A stretch of 64,000 bases of DNA from Rhodoligotrophos appendicifer (GTDB taxonomy: Bacteria; Pseudomonadota; Alphaproteobacteria; Rhizobiales; Im1): the NCBI RefSeq assembly GCF_007474605.1, contig NZ_VHKL01000008.1:248001-312000 (forward strand). Direction: 5' to 3'. Positions within the stretch are counted from its first letter, which is position 1. Every line of letters begins with the position of its first letter. The translations under genes were made by a program, and so were the position numbers. Of this stretch, positions 47,775 to 56,309 are shown in pieces. The notes under the pieces were generated by a model that saw only the letters and a program-made list of their open reading frames with translations, did no database searches and was not told the origin of the DNA.

Positions 47775-48983
47775 ATGCCAGGACGAGTGTGCCGTTTCGC
47801 ATGGAAGCTCTGTCTTATCGCGCTCATCATGTTTGGCCCCTCGGTCACGCTCGGCAGCGCTGACCCTCTTTCCATCAAAATCGGGTCCATCCGGCTCGTC
47901 GAGAACGAACTGACTCTCTCGATCGTTGAAAAAGCGCCGGAGAATGACGGCTTTGCCGGCGCCGAGTTGGGGATCGCCGACAACAATACGACGGGCAAAT
48001 TTCTCAATCAGACCTTCGAATTTGTCGATATCCCCCTCAAATCCGGAGACAACCCCCTCCCAGCGCTACAGACGCTCACCGAGGCGGGGATAAAATTCAT
48101 TCTGGTCGATTTGCCTCCCGAGCAGGTCCTGGCCGTCAGCGACGCCGCCCAAGGCAGCGGCACCACCATCTTCAATGTCGGCTCGAGCGATGACTCGCTC
48201 CGGGAAGAGAATTGCCGGAGCAACGTGCTGCACATTGCTCCCAGCCGGACGATGCTCGCCGACGGGCTTGCCCAGTACCTGGTCCTGAAACGATGGACAC
48301 GCTGGTATCTGGTTTTCGGCTCTCATCCGGAAGACCGACTCTGGGCAGATGCCCTCCGGCGCGCCGCCGACCGTTTCGGCGCCAAGGTCGTCGGCGAAAA
48401 GATGTTCGAGGATACGGGGGGCGCCCGGCGCACCGACACCGGACAAGTGCAGGTTCAGAACCAGATCTCGACCTTCACTCAGGACGCCCAGGATTATGAC
48501 GTCATGATTGCAGCAGATGAGAACAATGTTTTCGCTACGTATCTTCCCTATCGAACCTGGGAAGCGCGTCCCGTCGCCGGGTCTGCCGGGCTGGTGCCAT
48601 CGAGCTGGCATGCGGCCCATGAACAATGGGCGGCCATGCAGATCCAGAACCGCTTTGCAGCGAAGTTCCCGCGTAGGATGCGGCCAAAAGACATACAGTT
48701 CTGGACCGCCGTTCGCATCGTGGGCGAAGCAGCCAGCCGCAAGAACAGCGGCGACCCCCATGTTCTCATCGACTATATCCAGTCGCCAGATTTTTCGATC
48801 GCCGCGTTCAAAGGGCAAAAGCTCACCTTCAGAGATTGGAACTGGCAGCTTCGGCAGCCGATCCTCCTCGGTGACGGCGTCGCCGCAATCGCTGTTTCGC
48901 CGCAAGAAGGCTTCCTTCACGAGACTTCCACTCTCGACACTCTGGGTATCGACCGCCCAGAAACGGCCTGCGCACTAAAATAA
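47775..48983 (+). CDS. lutA: lanthanide-system ABC substrate-binding protein (LutA/PedA-type)
   Basis: A 402-residue type I periplasmic binding protein of the PQQ-dependent alcohol dehydrogenase-associated family (Peripla_BP_6-like), homologous to LutA in Methylobacterium lanthanide uptake. The signal peptide is about residues 1-32 (FAWKLCLIALIMFGPSVTLGSA). LTLSIVEKAPENDGFAGAELGIADNNTTG and RWTRWYLVFGSHPEDRLWADALRRAADRFG are typical. The ATG at 47775 follows GGGAGG; an earlier ATG at 47760 has no ribosome site. It leads a six-gene operon and is inferred to handle a lanthanide complex. Confidence 0.82.
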   Translation: MPGRVCRFAWKLCLIALIMFGPSVTLGSADPLSIKIGSIRLVENELTLSIVEKAPENDGFAGAELGIADNNTTGKFLNQTFEFVDIPLKSGDNPLPALQTLTEAGIKFILVDLPPEQVLAVSDAAQGSGTTIFNVGSSDDSLREENCRSNVLHIAPSRTMLADGLAQYLVLKRWTRWYLVFGSHPEDRLWADALRRAADRFGAKVVGEKMFEDTGGARRTDTGQVQVQNQISTFTQDAQDYDVMIAADENNVFATYLPYRTWEARPVAGSAGLVPSSWHAAHEQWAAMQIQNRFAAKFPRRMRPKDIQFWTAVRIVGEAASRKNSGDPHVLIDYIQSPDFSIAAFKGQKLTFRDWNWQLRQPILLGDGVAAIAVSPQEGFLHETSTLDTLGIDRPETACALK

Positions 48984-49002
48984 CAAGGGGAGGACGACCG
49001 CC

Positions 49003-49977
49003 ATGAAAACTTTAATGGCGCCATTGGTGGGACTGGCCTTCGCGTATCTCACACTAAGCCCAGCCAACGCGTACATGATTTATATTTCAAATGAGCGCGA
49101 CAATACCGTCAGCATCATCGACTCTGGCACTATGGAGGTGACGAAGACAATCAAAGTCGGGCAACGCCCGCGTGGAATTACTATGACCAAAGATGGTCAA
49201 TTTCTGCTGGTCTGCGCGAGCGATGACGATACTGTCGAGGTCATCGACCCGAAAACAGGTGAAATCGTCGGGACACTCCCCTCAGGTCCGGATCCCGAGC
49301 TGTTCGTTTTGCACCCCTCTGGCAATCCTCTCTACATCGCTAATGAGGACGACAACCTCGTTACCGTGATCGACCTCGATAAACGTACCGTGATCGCCGA
49401 AATTACCGTTGGCGTTGAGCCGGAAGGCATGGCGGTTTCTCCTGACGGGAAGACTGTCGTGAATACTTCGGAAACGACAAACATGGCTCACTTCATCAAT
49501 GTTGAGACAAACGAAATTACCCACAACGTCCTCGTCGATTCTCGGCCTCGATTTGCCGAATTCAAGTCGGACAGTTCGCAATTGTGGGTATCGGCAGAGA
49601 TCGGCGGGACGGTCAGCGTCATTGATAACAAAACCAGGGAAGTCATCAAAAAGATCAGCTTCGAGATCCCTGGCATCCGTGTCGAGGCCATCCAGCCCGT
49701 AGGTGTGAGAATTACGAAAGATAGAAAGAAAGCCTTTGTCGCTCTCGGCCCCGCCAATCGGATCGCGGTGGTCAATGGAGAAACCTACGAAGTAGAGAAA
49801 TACATCTTAGTGGGACAACGCGTGTGGCAGCTGGCCTTTTCCCCTGATGAAAAGTTGCTTTTCACCACCAACGGAAATTCCAATGACATCACCGTCATTG
49901 ATGTGGAGAGCCTAGAGCCGATCCAGTCGATCGCCGTAGGGCAGCAGCCTTGGGGCGTAGCAGTCTCACCAGAATGA
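49003..49977 (+). CDS. YVTN beta-propeller protein of the PQQ/lanthanide ABC cluster
   Basis: A 324-residue secreted beta-propeller of the PQQ-dependent catabolism-associated family. Seven or so repeats of about 42 residues recur (for example YISNERDNTVSIIDSGTMEV, YIANEDDNLVTVIDLDKRTV, FTTNGNSNDITVIDVESLEP). The signal peptide is residues 1-23. It is the second gene of the lut-like operon, 19 bases after lutA. Such propellers may cap the binding protein or bind the metal complex; the function is not established. Confidence 0.85.
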   Translation: MKTLMAPLVGLAFAYLTLSPANAYMIYISNERDNTVSIIDSGTMEVTKTIKVGQRPRGITMTKDGQFLLVCASDDDTVEVIDPKTGEIVGTLPSGPDPELFVLHPSGNPLYIANEDDNLVTVIDLDKRTVIAEITVGVEPEGMAVSPDGKTVVNTSETTNMAHFINVETNEITHNVLVDSRPRFAEFKSDSSQLWVSAEIGGTVSVIDNKTREVIKKISFEIPGIRVEAIQPVGVRITKDRKKAFVALGPANRIAVVNGETYEVEKYILVGQRVWQLAFSPDEKLLFTTNGNSNDITVIDVESLEPIQSIAVGQQPWGVAVSPE

Positions 49978-50003
49978 AAAATTATAGAGGGAGCATACCC
50001 ACC

Positions 50004-50429
50004 ATGAAGTCGCTGGTTCTAGGTTCACTGGCCTTATTCGCTGTTTCGACCCCGTGCGCATTGGCTGAGGGCTATCTCGCAGCCAAGGCAATCGAATTGG
50101 GCGACCTCATCCTTGGCACTGACGACCTTGGCTTTGGCGTATCACATCAGAACTATGACATTGAAACGGGCAAGTCCTACAGCTTGACGATTTCCTCCAG
50201 TGGAAAGCAGGAGTGCGCCTGGATCGCTCCGGAGTTCTTCAATTTCGTTTGGCTTCGCAAAGTTGAAGCTGGAGAGGTGGAGATTAAGGCCACGCATCTT
50301 TATGAACTGGAGTTCGAGGAAGAGGGCGAGGCTAGCATATTCTTCGTGCCAATCCGCCCCGGGACGTTCGAGTGGAGTTGCAGAGGATTGGAAAGTCGAG
50401 GAATGAAAGGAACTTTCACCGTTAAGTAG
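50004..50429 (+). CDS. cupredoxin-like exported protein of the lut cluster
   Basis: A 141-residue exported protein, signal peptide residues 1-21 (ALAEG cut). The mature part looks like a cupredoxin-like beta sandwich (IETGKSYSLTISSSGKQECAWIAPEFFNFVWLR, VPIRPGTFEWSCRGLESRGMKGTFTVK). A Cys in EWSC and a Met in RGMKG sit where copper-protein ligands fall, but the His between them is missing. An acidic stretch LEFEEEGEA could bind lanthanide. I do not recognise a defined family beyond its lut-cluster position. The ATG follows AGAGGGAG. Confidence 0.68.
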   Translation: MKSLVLGSLALFAVSTPCALAEGYLAAKAIELGDLILGTDDLGFGVSHQNYDIETGKSYSLTISSSGKQECAWIAPEFFNFVWLRKVEAGEVEIKATHLYELEFEEEGEASIFFVPIRPGTFEWSCRGLESRGMKGTFTVK

Positions 50430-50436
50430 CTCCGAC

Positions 50437-51225
50437 GTGAATGGCGAAATACGAGGGCGTGATGGATTGCTGGCGCTGGAAGTGGCGCGGCTGAACTATT
50501 CCTATGGCTCGCGACAGGCACTGGCAGACGTCACATTTTCCGTCCCTGCAGGATCCTTTGCGATCCTGTTAGGGCCGAATGGCGCTGGTAAATCGACCTT
50601 ATTTTCCCTAATCACACGCCTCTACACCGCTCGCAGTGGCTTCCTCAGAGTCTTTGGCTTTGATGTGAACCAGACGCCGCGCGAGGCCCTTGCCATGTTG
50701 GGTGTGGTTTTTCAGTCCAGAACACTCGATCCTGATCTTTCGGTTCTGCAGAACCTAACCTATCATGCCGCTCTTCATGGTATCGGATCGCGGGACGGAA
50801 GAGAGCGCGCAGCCGAAATTCTCGAACGGTTCGGCCTGTCAGCACGTGCTGATAGCAAGGTCAGGACGCTGTCTGGCGGACAGATGCGCCGCGTAGAGAT
50901 CGTGCGCGCATTGCTTCACACCCCCCAGCTTCTACTCCTGGACGAACCAACGGTGGGCCTAGATGTTACGTCGCGCGGAGACCTTCTCCGGCACGTCCGA
51001 CAGCTTGTTTCGCAAGACAATATCGGCGCTCTGTGGGCTACGCATTTGATTGACGAGGTCTCTCCGACGGATTTGGTCATCATCTTGCACGAAGGGCGCG
51101 TCCTTGCCCAAGATTTTGCGAGCCGGATCGTCCTGGCAGCTAATGCTTCAGATATCCGAGAAGCTTTTCTTCTTCTTACTGCCGCCGATTCAACGCAAAA
51201 TACCAGCTTGGCAGTCGATCAATGA
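50437..51225 (+). CDS. lutE: lut/ped-type ABC transporter ATP-binding protein
   Basis: A 262-residue ATPase. Walker A GPNGAGKST lies at about 47-55, with signature LSGGQMRRVEIVRAL and Walker B LLLLDEPTVGLD. It belongs to the PQQ/alcohol-dehydrogenase-associated exporter-like ABC group that includes Pseudomonas putida PedA1 and Methylobacterium LutE. The start is GTG 50437, seven bases after the upstream stop. Its stop overlaps the permease by four bases. It powers the cluster's transport of a lanthanide-related substrate, by inference. Confidence 0.84.
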   Translation: MNGEIRGRDGLLALEVARLNYSYGSRQALADVTFSVPAGSFAILLGPNGAGKSTLFSLITRLYTARSGFLRVFGFDVNQTPREALAMLGVVFQSRTLDPDLSVLQNLTYHAALHGIGSRDGRERAAEILERFGLSARADSKVRTLSGGQMRRVEIVRALLHTPQLLLLDEPTVGLDVTSRGDLLRHVRQLVSQDNIGALWATHLIDEVSPTDLVIILHEGRVLAQDFASRIVLAANASDIREAFLLLTAADSTQNTSLAVDQ

Positions 51226-52076
51226 AAGGTGCTGTGGCGAGATCCCGGGGTCCACGGGAGTTGACTCTCCGCCATTATCTCATCTGCCTGTTTGGGATTA
51301 TGCGCCGGGAAGCCCTTCGCTTTACCCATCAGCGCGAGCGTTTTTTCGCCGCTCTGGTTCGCCCATTGCTATGGCTGTTTATTTTTGCTGCCGGATTCCG
51401 GCAAGTCCTCGGTGTGTCTATCATACCCCCGTACAAGACATACATTCTCTACGAGGTCTTCATCGTCCCCGGACTGATTGCAATGATCCAGCTGTTCAAC
51501 GGAATGCAATCGTCGCTCTCCATGGTGTATGACCGGGAGACAGGCCATATGAGGACGCTTCTCGTCAGCCCCTTTCCCCGGTGGTTCTTACTTACCGCGA
51601 AGCTGCTTTCTGGAGTGACCGTATCCATCATTCAAGTCTATGTTTTCTTGGCGATTGCTTTGCTCTGGGACATAAAAGTGCCGACCCTCGGCTATCTCGC
51701 TGTACTACCAGCCCTTGTTCTGGCTGGGCTTATGCTTGGCGCCTTCGGATTGTTGCTTTCTTCCTTGGTCAAGCAGCTTGAGAATTTTTCGGGGGTCATG
51801 AACTTCGTCATTTTCCCTATATTTTTCGCGTCGTCTGCTCTTTATCCTCTCTGGCGAATCCGTGAGGCCAGCCCAATCCTTTTCCAGATCTGTCAATGGA
51901 ATCCATTCACCCATGCAGTCGAACTCATTCGGTTCGCGCTTTATCTGCAGATCAATTGGTTTTCACTTGGTATTGTCGTTGGCTGCACTGTCACATTTCT
52001 GGGAAGTGCCTTCATTGCCTATGATCCCTCACGAGGTCTTTTGGGGCGACGTGGTGTCCAAGGAACAGCAGTATGA
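51222..52076 (+). CDS. lutF: lut/ped-type ABC transporter permease
   Basis: A 284-residue ABC2-type permease homologous to PedC and LutF. Six hydrophobic helices are visible, with VRPLLWLFIFAAGFRQVLGVSIIPPYKTYILYEVFIVPGLIAMIQLFNG and MVYDRETGHMRTLLVSPFPRWFLLTAKLLSGV (coupling region) typical. ABC2 permeases usually export, but Lut/Ped systems are linked genetically to lanthanide uptake, so direction is unsettled. It is ATGA-coupled to lutE and to the following gene (52073). Confidence 0.85.
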   Translation: MKGAVARSRGPRELTLRHYLICLFGIMRREALRFTHQRERFFAALVRPLLWLFIFAAGFRQVLGVSIIPPYKTYILYEVFIVPGLIAMIQLFNGMQSSLSMVYDRETGHMRTLLVSPFPRWFLLTAKLLSGVTVSIIQVYVFLAIALLWDIKVPTLGYLAVLPALVLAGLMLGAFGLLLSSLVKQLENFSGVMNFVIFPIFFASSALYPLWRIREASPILFQICQWNPFTHAVELIRFALYLQINWFSLGIVVGCTVTFLGSAFIAYDPSRGLLGRRGVQGTAV

Positions 52077-52684
52077 AAATGTTGCAAGTCGTCTCCCTCC
52101 TGCTTCTGGCATCAACAGCCGGACTGGCATGCGCTAATGCAAGCAGTTCTACTGACTGGCCTTGTGTGCAGCGAAGGGTGCCGGAAATCACATTGGCGAC
52201 GGTGTGGTCAGGGCCGGAATTAGCTCAAGATTCTCTGAAGTTGCTTGACGACCCAGAGATTAATGAGGTGGTTGAGAGGATCGCGTCGCGTCGGACCAAT
52301 TTTGAGGAGGCACGTAAGATTATCCTAGATTTTAAGGATCGCGTCAAAGGACGCGAGCGGCAAGTTCTTCCTGCCTTGATGGTCGGAGTTGTTGAGAATT
52401 TAAATCGCGAGCGGAGTGCGGTCATAGAAGGAATTGAGCGTTATGCCCGCCGTCAAGAGGAGCTTGCAGACAAAATCCGTGCCCAGAGTTCAAAAGTCGA
52501 CCACGATCGTTCGGCATCCAGAATTAGTTCAGAAGGATCCACGGAGGAGGAGGAACTTCTTTGGGAAACACGTGTTTTTGAGGATCGGCAAAGATCACTC
52601 ACCGCCGTCTGCGAAGTTCCCGTCCTGATAGACCAGCGTTTATTTCAATTAGCCAGGATAATTCACGGCGCTATAACAAACTGA
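52073..52684 (+). CDS. exported coiled-coil protein of the lut cluster
   Basis: A 203-residue protein ending the lut-like operon, four bases into the permease stop. The signal peptide (LLLLASTAGLACA) is followed by the DWPCVQRRVPEITLATVWSGP block typical of this operon's last gene in other methylotrophs. A long charged helix of about residues 75-170 contains heptad-like E/R/K repeats (EARKIILDFKDRVKGRERQVLPALMVGV, YARRQEELADKIRAQ). I recognise it only by position (LutG-like). The 3' end faces xoxJ with 20 bases between stops. Confidence 0.65.
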   Translation: MKMLQVVSLLLLASTAGLACANASSSTDWPCVQRRVPEITLATVWSGPELAQDSLKLLDDPEINEVVERIASRRTNFEEARKIILDFKDRVKGRERQVLPALMVGVVENLNRERSAVIEGIERYARRQEELADKIRAQSSKVDHDRSASRISSEGSTEEEELLWETRVFEDRQRSLTAVCEVPVLIDQRLFQLARIIHGAITN

Positions 52685-52704
52685 CAATTAACCAAATTTC
52701 CTCG

Positions 52705-53565
52705 TTATCTAGACATTTTGTTGTCTTTCTCATCAAGAAGAGGAACATCAAAAGAGTGAAGTATGGAGTTTATCTCGTTCTGATTCTCTCGTATAATCTT
52801 ATTTAAGGTGCGCTTCCATTCTTGGTCGGACGGGCGCACCCCCATGGTAATCCGGTAGATCATCCTTGGCCCGGTTGTTTCCTTAGTAAGAGGAACTACT
52901 TTGAGAGCGGGTTCTTCGGCAGCGAAATGCGCCGCTAGAGGTCCCCAAAGAATTCCTACATCTATTTCACCAGATCGAATGTCATCCGTCATCATCTTGG
53001 AGGATGAAATCAGACGCGTATCGACCATAAGGGGATAGGGGCGCACTTGCGGCATCAAACCCGCTGCTGCGAGGTTTGAAGCAGGTGGAGTACCTGCAAC
53101 CACGCCAATCCGCTTGTCGCGCAAACCGGGATCCTCAAGCGTCACAATGTCGTCCAAGCCTCGTCCGGACTTAAAGACCAATGCATAAGCCGTCCGATAA
53201 TAGGCATTGGTATTCTGGACAAGTTCATCGCCTTGAGGATAACCAATGATGATGTCACAGCGATGAGCTCCTAGAGTCCTCCGAACAAATCCAGTCACCA
53301 TTGGGAACCAGATATAGGAAACTGATTTTCGCCCTAATTTCGGAGCCAAAAACTCTGCGATCTTATTTTCAAATCCCTCCCCTTTATCGTTTGAGAAGGG
53401 TAAGTTGTTTGGATCGGCACAGACGCGGAGAGTATCAGGATCCACAAGCTCAATGCGCATTCCCAAACCTGATTTCTGGGAGAATGCGCATTGCATTGGG
53501 GCGAGGACGACTGCAACCGCAGCAATGAGACTCGTCCCAAAAACATTGAATCTATTAAGATACAT
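52705..53565 (-). CDS. xoxJ: XoxJ periplasmic binding-like protein
   Basis: A 286-residue exported solute-binding protein of the quinoprotein-dehydrogenase-associated family (XoxJ/MxaJ). The signal peptide covers about residues 1-30 (ending CAFSQ). LRVCADPNNLPFSNDKGEGFENKIAEFLAPKLG and HRCDIIIGYPQGDELVQNTNAYYRTAYALVFKSGRG are diagnostic. It is thought to help activate or fold apo-XoxF in the periplasm. The ATG at 53565 is preferred over the longer frame. It is third in xoxFGJ, four bases after xoxG's stop. Confidence 0.92.
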   Translation of the reverse strand: MYLNRFNVFGTSLIAAVAVVLAPMQCAFSQKSGLGMRIELVDPDTLRVCADPNNLPFSNDKGEGFENKIAEFLAPKLGRKSVSYIWFPMVTGFVRRTLGAHRCDIIIGYPQGDELVQNTNAYYRTAYALVFKSGRGLDDIVTLEDPGLRDKRIGVVAGTPPASNLAAAGLMPQVRPYPLMVDTRLISSSKMMTDDIRSGEIDVGILWGPLAAHFAAEEPALKVVPLTKETTGPRMIYRITMGVRPSDQEWKRTLNKIIRENQNEINSILHSFDVPLLDEKDNKMSR

Positions 53566-53569
53566 GTTG

Positions 53570-54079
53570 TCAGCTTCCCAGGCAGGCGTTCTCTGCTTCT
53601 CGTGTCGCCTCCGTCTTATCTTCCCGCTTCGCAGGACGACCGCGAGGAAGATCACCTTGCGCCCTTGCTCGCAGGTAAACATAGATGTCGTCCAGATAAC
53701 ACATCACGTTCTGATTCAAACCGAAGGCGGGCATGACGCTGTGCTGGGCTGCGTTGTTAACTTGCCGTCCATTGACGACAATTTCCGTAAAGTCTCCGTA
53801 ATTCAAAGTTTTCATCGAAGTGGCCAAAGCAGGCGCGTAGCTCGAACCCGCCCCGTCAGGGCCATGGCAGACGTGACACTCAGAATGGTACCGCCTGAAC
53901 CCTGAGTAAGTGAACCAGTCTACAGTGCCATCTGCCTGTATTCTGAACGTTGGGTCGCCCTCTGAATCGAAGTATTTTCCATCCGTTTCTGAAATAGACG
54001 CAGGATCGCCAGGCGGCTCTGCCAATGCCGCGGTCAAGGACGCAAGCATTAGAACCGCGGCCCATGAAAAAGTCCGCAT
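53570..54079 (-). CDS. xoxG: XoxG cytochrome c
   Basis: A 169-residue periplasmic c-type cytochrome that takes electrons from XoxF. The signal peptide is residues 1-20. The haem site is C68-H-V-C71-H72 and the Met ligand is probably M116 in HSVMPAFG. Two further cysteines, in NVMCYLD (127) and NACLGS (166), match the four-cysteine methanol-metabolism cytochrome family. The order xoxF-xoxG-xoxJ is conserved in methylotrophs. It lies 71 bases after xoxF, with a hairpin between. Confidence 0.93.
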   Translation of the reverse strand: MRTFSWAAVLMLASLTAALAEPPGDPASISETDGKYFDSEGDPTFRIQADGTVDWFTYSGFRRYHSECHVCHGPDGAGSSYAPALATSMKTLNYGDFTEIVVNGRQVNNAAQHSVMPAFGLNQNVMCYLDDIYVYLRARAQGDLPRGRPAKREDKTEATREAENACLGS

Positions 54080-54120
54080 ACATTCCTCTTTGCTCAGTTT
54101 TTAGGAGATCAAAAATGGAA

Positions 54121-54145
54121 AAGGGGGCACTTAGGGTGCCCCCTT
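54121..54145 (-). terminator. hairpin between xoxF and xoxG
   Basis: AAGGGGGCAC and GTGCCCCCTT pair over ten bases around a five-base loop. On the transcribed strand they are followed by TTCC and then ATTTTTG. It lies five bases after the xoxF stop, so it can act as a partial terminator lowering xoxGJ relative to xoxF, or as an mRNA stabiliser. Known xox operons show higher xoxF mRNA, which fits. Confidence 0.7.
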
Positions 54146-54150
54146 GATGG

Positions 54151-55965
54151 TCAATCCGGAATTGCAAATACTGTCAGCTGGCCGCCCAAAGCCGTATAGT
54201 TCGAAAGGCTGGCATACCCGCCTACCGCTCCCAAACCGGCTTGTGGGTCAGTCAACCCAGCTGCCAAACCAATTCCGGCCCATCCGCCAATACCGGACAG
54301 AACTGCAACATATTGCTTACCGTCGTACTCATAGGTGGTGACGTTACCTATGATGCCAGATGGGGTTTTGAACTTGTAAAGCTCTTTTCCATCCTTGGGA
54401 TCGACTGCCTTGAGATACCCCTCAAGCGTTCCGTAGAACACCACACCACCTGCTGTCGCGAGCGCTCCCGACCAAACGGAGAACTGCTCAGGCTTCGACC
54501 AAACGATCTCGCCTTTGCCTGCATCCCAAGCAATAAAGTTGCCCATGCCGCCGTGGCTTCCTGGTGCGGGATACATACTCAAAGTGGCGCCCACGTAGGG
54601 CTGACCTGCCGTATAACTCACTCTAAAGGGTTCGTAGTCCATACAGACGTGGTTCGTCGGCACGAAAAAGAGCTTTGAGCCCGGATCAAAAGCTGCAGGC
54701 TGCTGATCTTTCGTACCTAGCGCGGCTGGGCACACGCCAGTGGTATTGGTGTCCTCGCCGTTATGTTGCGTGGAATACTTTGCGACCACGGCGGGACGCC
54801 CATAATTCTTGCTATTCCTATCCATATCCACGCCCGCGGTCCAATTGACCGCGGGGTCATACTTCTCTGCAACAAGCAGTTCGCCAGTCTCGCGATCCAT
54901 TGTGTAAGCGAGACCATTTCGATCAAAATGAACCAAGGCCTGATGCTTTGTGCCGTTCACATCGAAATCATCCACTAGGATCATTTCATTGACGCCATCA
55001 AAATCCCATTCGTCATGGGGCGTCATCTGGTAAACCCACTTGGCCATTCCCGTATCTGCGTCGCGGGCGAATATCGTCATTGACCAAGCGTTGTCGCCGG
55101 GGCGTTGACTTGGATTCCACGTTGACGGGTTGCCTGTACCGTAAAAAACTAAGTTGAGCTTAGGGTCGTAAGAGAACCAGCCCCAGGTGGTACCGCCACC
55201 GATCTTCCACTGGTCCCCTTCCCACGTCGACGTCCCGCTATCCTTACCAACTGCTTTGCCGAGATGCGTTGTTTTTTCCGGATCCATCAGGGTATCGCTG
55301 TCCGGTCCCATCGAATAGCCACGCCAAACCAGCTTTCCATCCGCCAGATTATAGGCCGTCATGTGCCCACGAACGCCAAATTCACCACCCGAGATGCCGA
55401 TCAAGACCTTGTCTTTGACCACCAGCGGAGTAGCGGTCCCCGTCTCGCCCTTGGAAGGATCTCCGTTCTTGACCGACCAAACGACTTGGCCAGTCTTTGC
55501 ATCTAGTGCAACAACTGTCGTGTCTGCTTGATGGAGAATAATCTTACCATCTCCGTAAGCGACACCACGATTAACCGTGTCACAACACATTACAGGGATG
55601 ACATTGGGATCTTGCTTCGGCTCATAGCGCCACTTGATAGTTCCCTCCTTAGACAGGTCTAGAGCATAGACAGTGTTAGGAAAGGGAGTATGGACATACA
55701 TCGTGTCGCCAAAAATCAGCGGTCCACCTTCGTGCCCTCTCAAGACACCCGTCGAGAAAGTCCATGCCACCTGCAGTTTTCCGACGTTCTCTTTATTGAT
55801 TTCATTGAGACTAGAATATCGGTGATTTGCATAATTTCCCGACTGCATCGCCCAGACTTTAGGGTCTTCAGTCATCTTTACTAATTCATCATTAGCTAAA
55901 GCTGCGGATGACAGGCCTGAGGCCAGAGCACCTAAGCCAAATGCCAAGGCCAAAAATTTGCGCAT
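54151..55965 (-). CDS. xoxF: lanthanide-dependent methanol dehydrogenase XoxF
   Basis: A 604-residue PQQ methanol dehydrogenase of the XoxF type. The signal peptide is about residues 1-24. Vicinal cysteines C127-C128 (VMCCDTV) hold PQQ. Lanthanide ligands are visible as E195 (GGEFG), N279 (GTGNP), D321 (catalytic) and the extra D323 in [11 protein letters not shown]; that second Asp marks lanthanide enzymes and is absent in MxaF. It oxidises methanol to formaldehyde (possibly formate) in the periplasm. The ATG at 55965 follows GAGGGAGGAAG. XoxF5-type grouping is likely but not tested. Confidence 0.97.
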   Translation of the reverse strand: MRKFLALAFGLGALASGLSSAALANDELVKMTEDPKVWAMQSGNYANHRYSSLNEINKENVGKLQVAWTFSTGVLRGHEGGPLIFGDTMYVHTPFPNTVYALDLSKEGTIKWRYEPKQDPNVIPVMCCDTVNRGVAYGDGKIILHQADTTVVALDAKTGQVVWSVKNGDPSKGETGTATPLVVKDKVLIGISGGEFGVRGHMTAYNLADGKLVWRGYSMGPDSDTLMDPEKTTHLGKAVGKDSGTSTWEGDQWKIGGGTTWGWFSYDPKLNLVFYGTGNPSTWNPSQRPGDNAWSMTIFARDADTGMAKWVYQMTPHDEWDFDGVNEMILVDDFDVNGTKHQALVHFDRNGLAYTMDRETGELLVAEKYDPAVNWTAGVDMDRNSKNYGRPAVVAKYSTQHNGEDTNTTGVCPAALGTKDQQPAAFDPGSKLFFVPTNHVCMDYEPFRVSYTAGQPYVGATLSMYPAPGSHGGMGNFIAWDAGKGEIVWSKPEQFSVWSGALATAGGVVFYGTLEGYLKAVDPKDGKELYKFKTPSGIIGNVTTYEYDGKQYVAVLSGIGGWAGIGLAAGLTDPQAGLGAVGGYASLSNYTALGGQLTVFAIPD

Positions 55966-56309
55966 GTTTCTTCCTCCCTCGACTGTCGTCGATTTCATCC
56001 AGGTCCGACGCCATGCTGCAGGCGCAGCCCGCACAGACGGATCTTAGTATGGGAAGGGTTTCCGGCAGCGTGTCACGACCTCAGCGAGGTACTCGGGGCA
56101 CCGATATGAGCACCCCACCTGGCCTGCGAAGAAATGTCAGCGCTCCCAAACAACTGACGCTCTTGAAGCCGGAAACCAAATAAATTCTAAGATGGATTTC
56201 CGGCGCTGGCAACAAGTTGATTTATCTGCATTGCAGTAAAACTTCGATAATTAATATTGCATCGCAGCAGATATTTTCTGTTCGTTGCAATTGTGATCAT
56301 GCCTATGAA
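55966..56309. promoter_or_regulatory. xoxF upstream region with three TTTCCGGC sites
   Basis: This 344-base stretch without a convincing gene lies upstream of xoxF (minus strand) and downstream of the MfnF-like gene. The 8-mer TTTCCGGC occurs at 56059-56066 and 56197-56204, and its inverse GCCGGAAA at 56168-56175, so the last two form an inverted pair with a 21-base spacer. A hyphenated palindrome ctgca-t-tgcag lies at 56226-56236. The left half is GC-rich and the right half AT-rich. A short frame at 56106-56183 (25 codons) looks non-coding. Confidence 0.55.

Noticed and set aside
56106-56183. A 25-codon frame upstream of xoxF, at first considered as a second pqqA
   Set aside because: It lacks the Glu-x3-Tyr pair, and the true pqqA is at 61540-61617.
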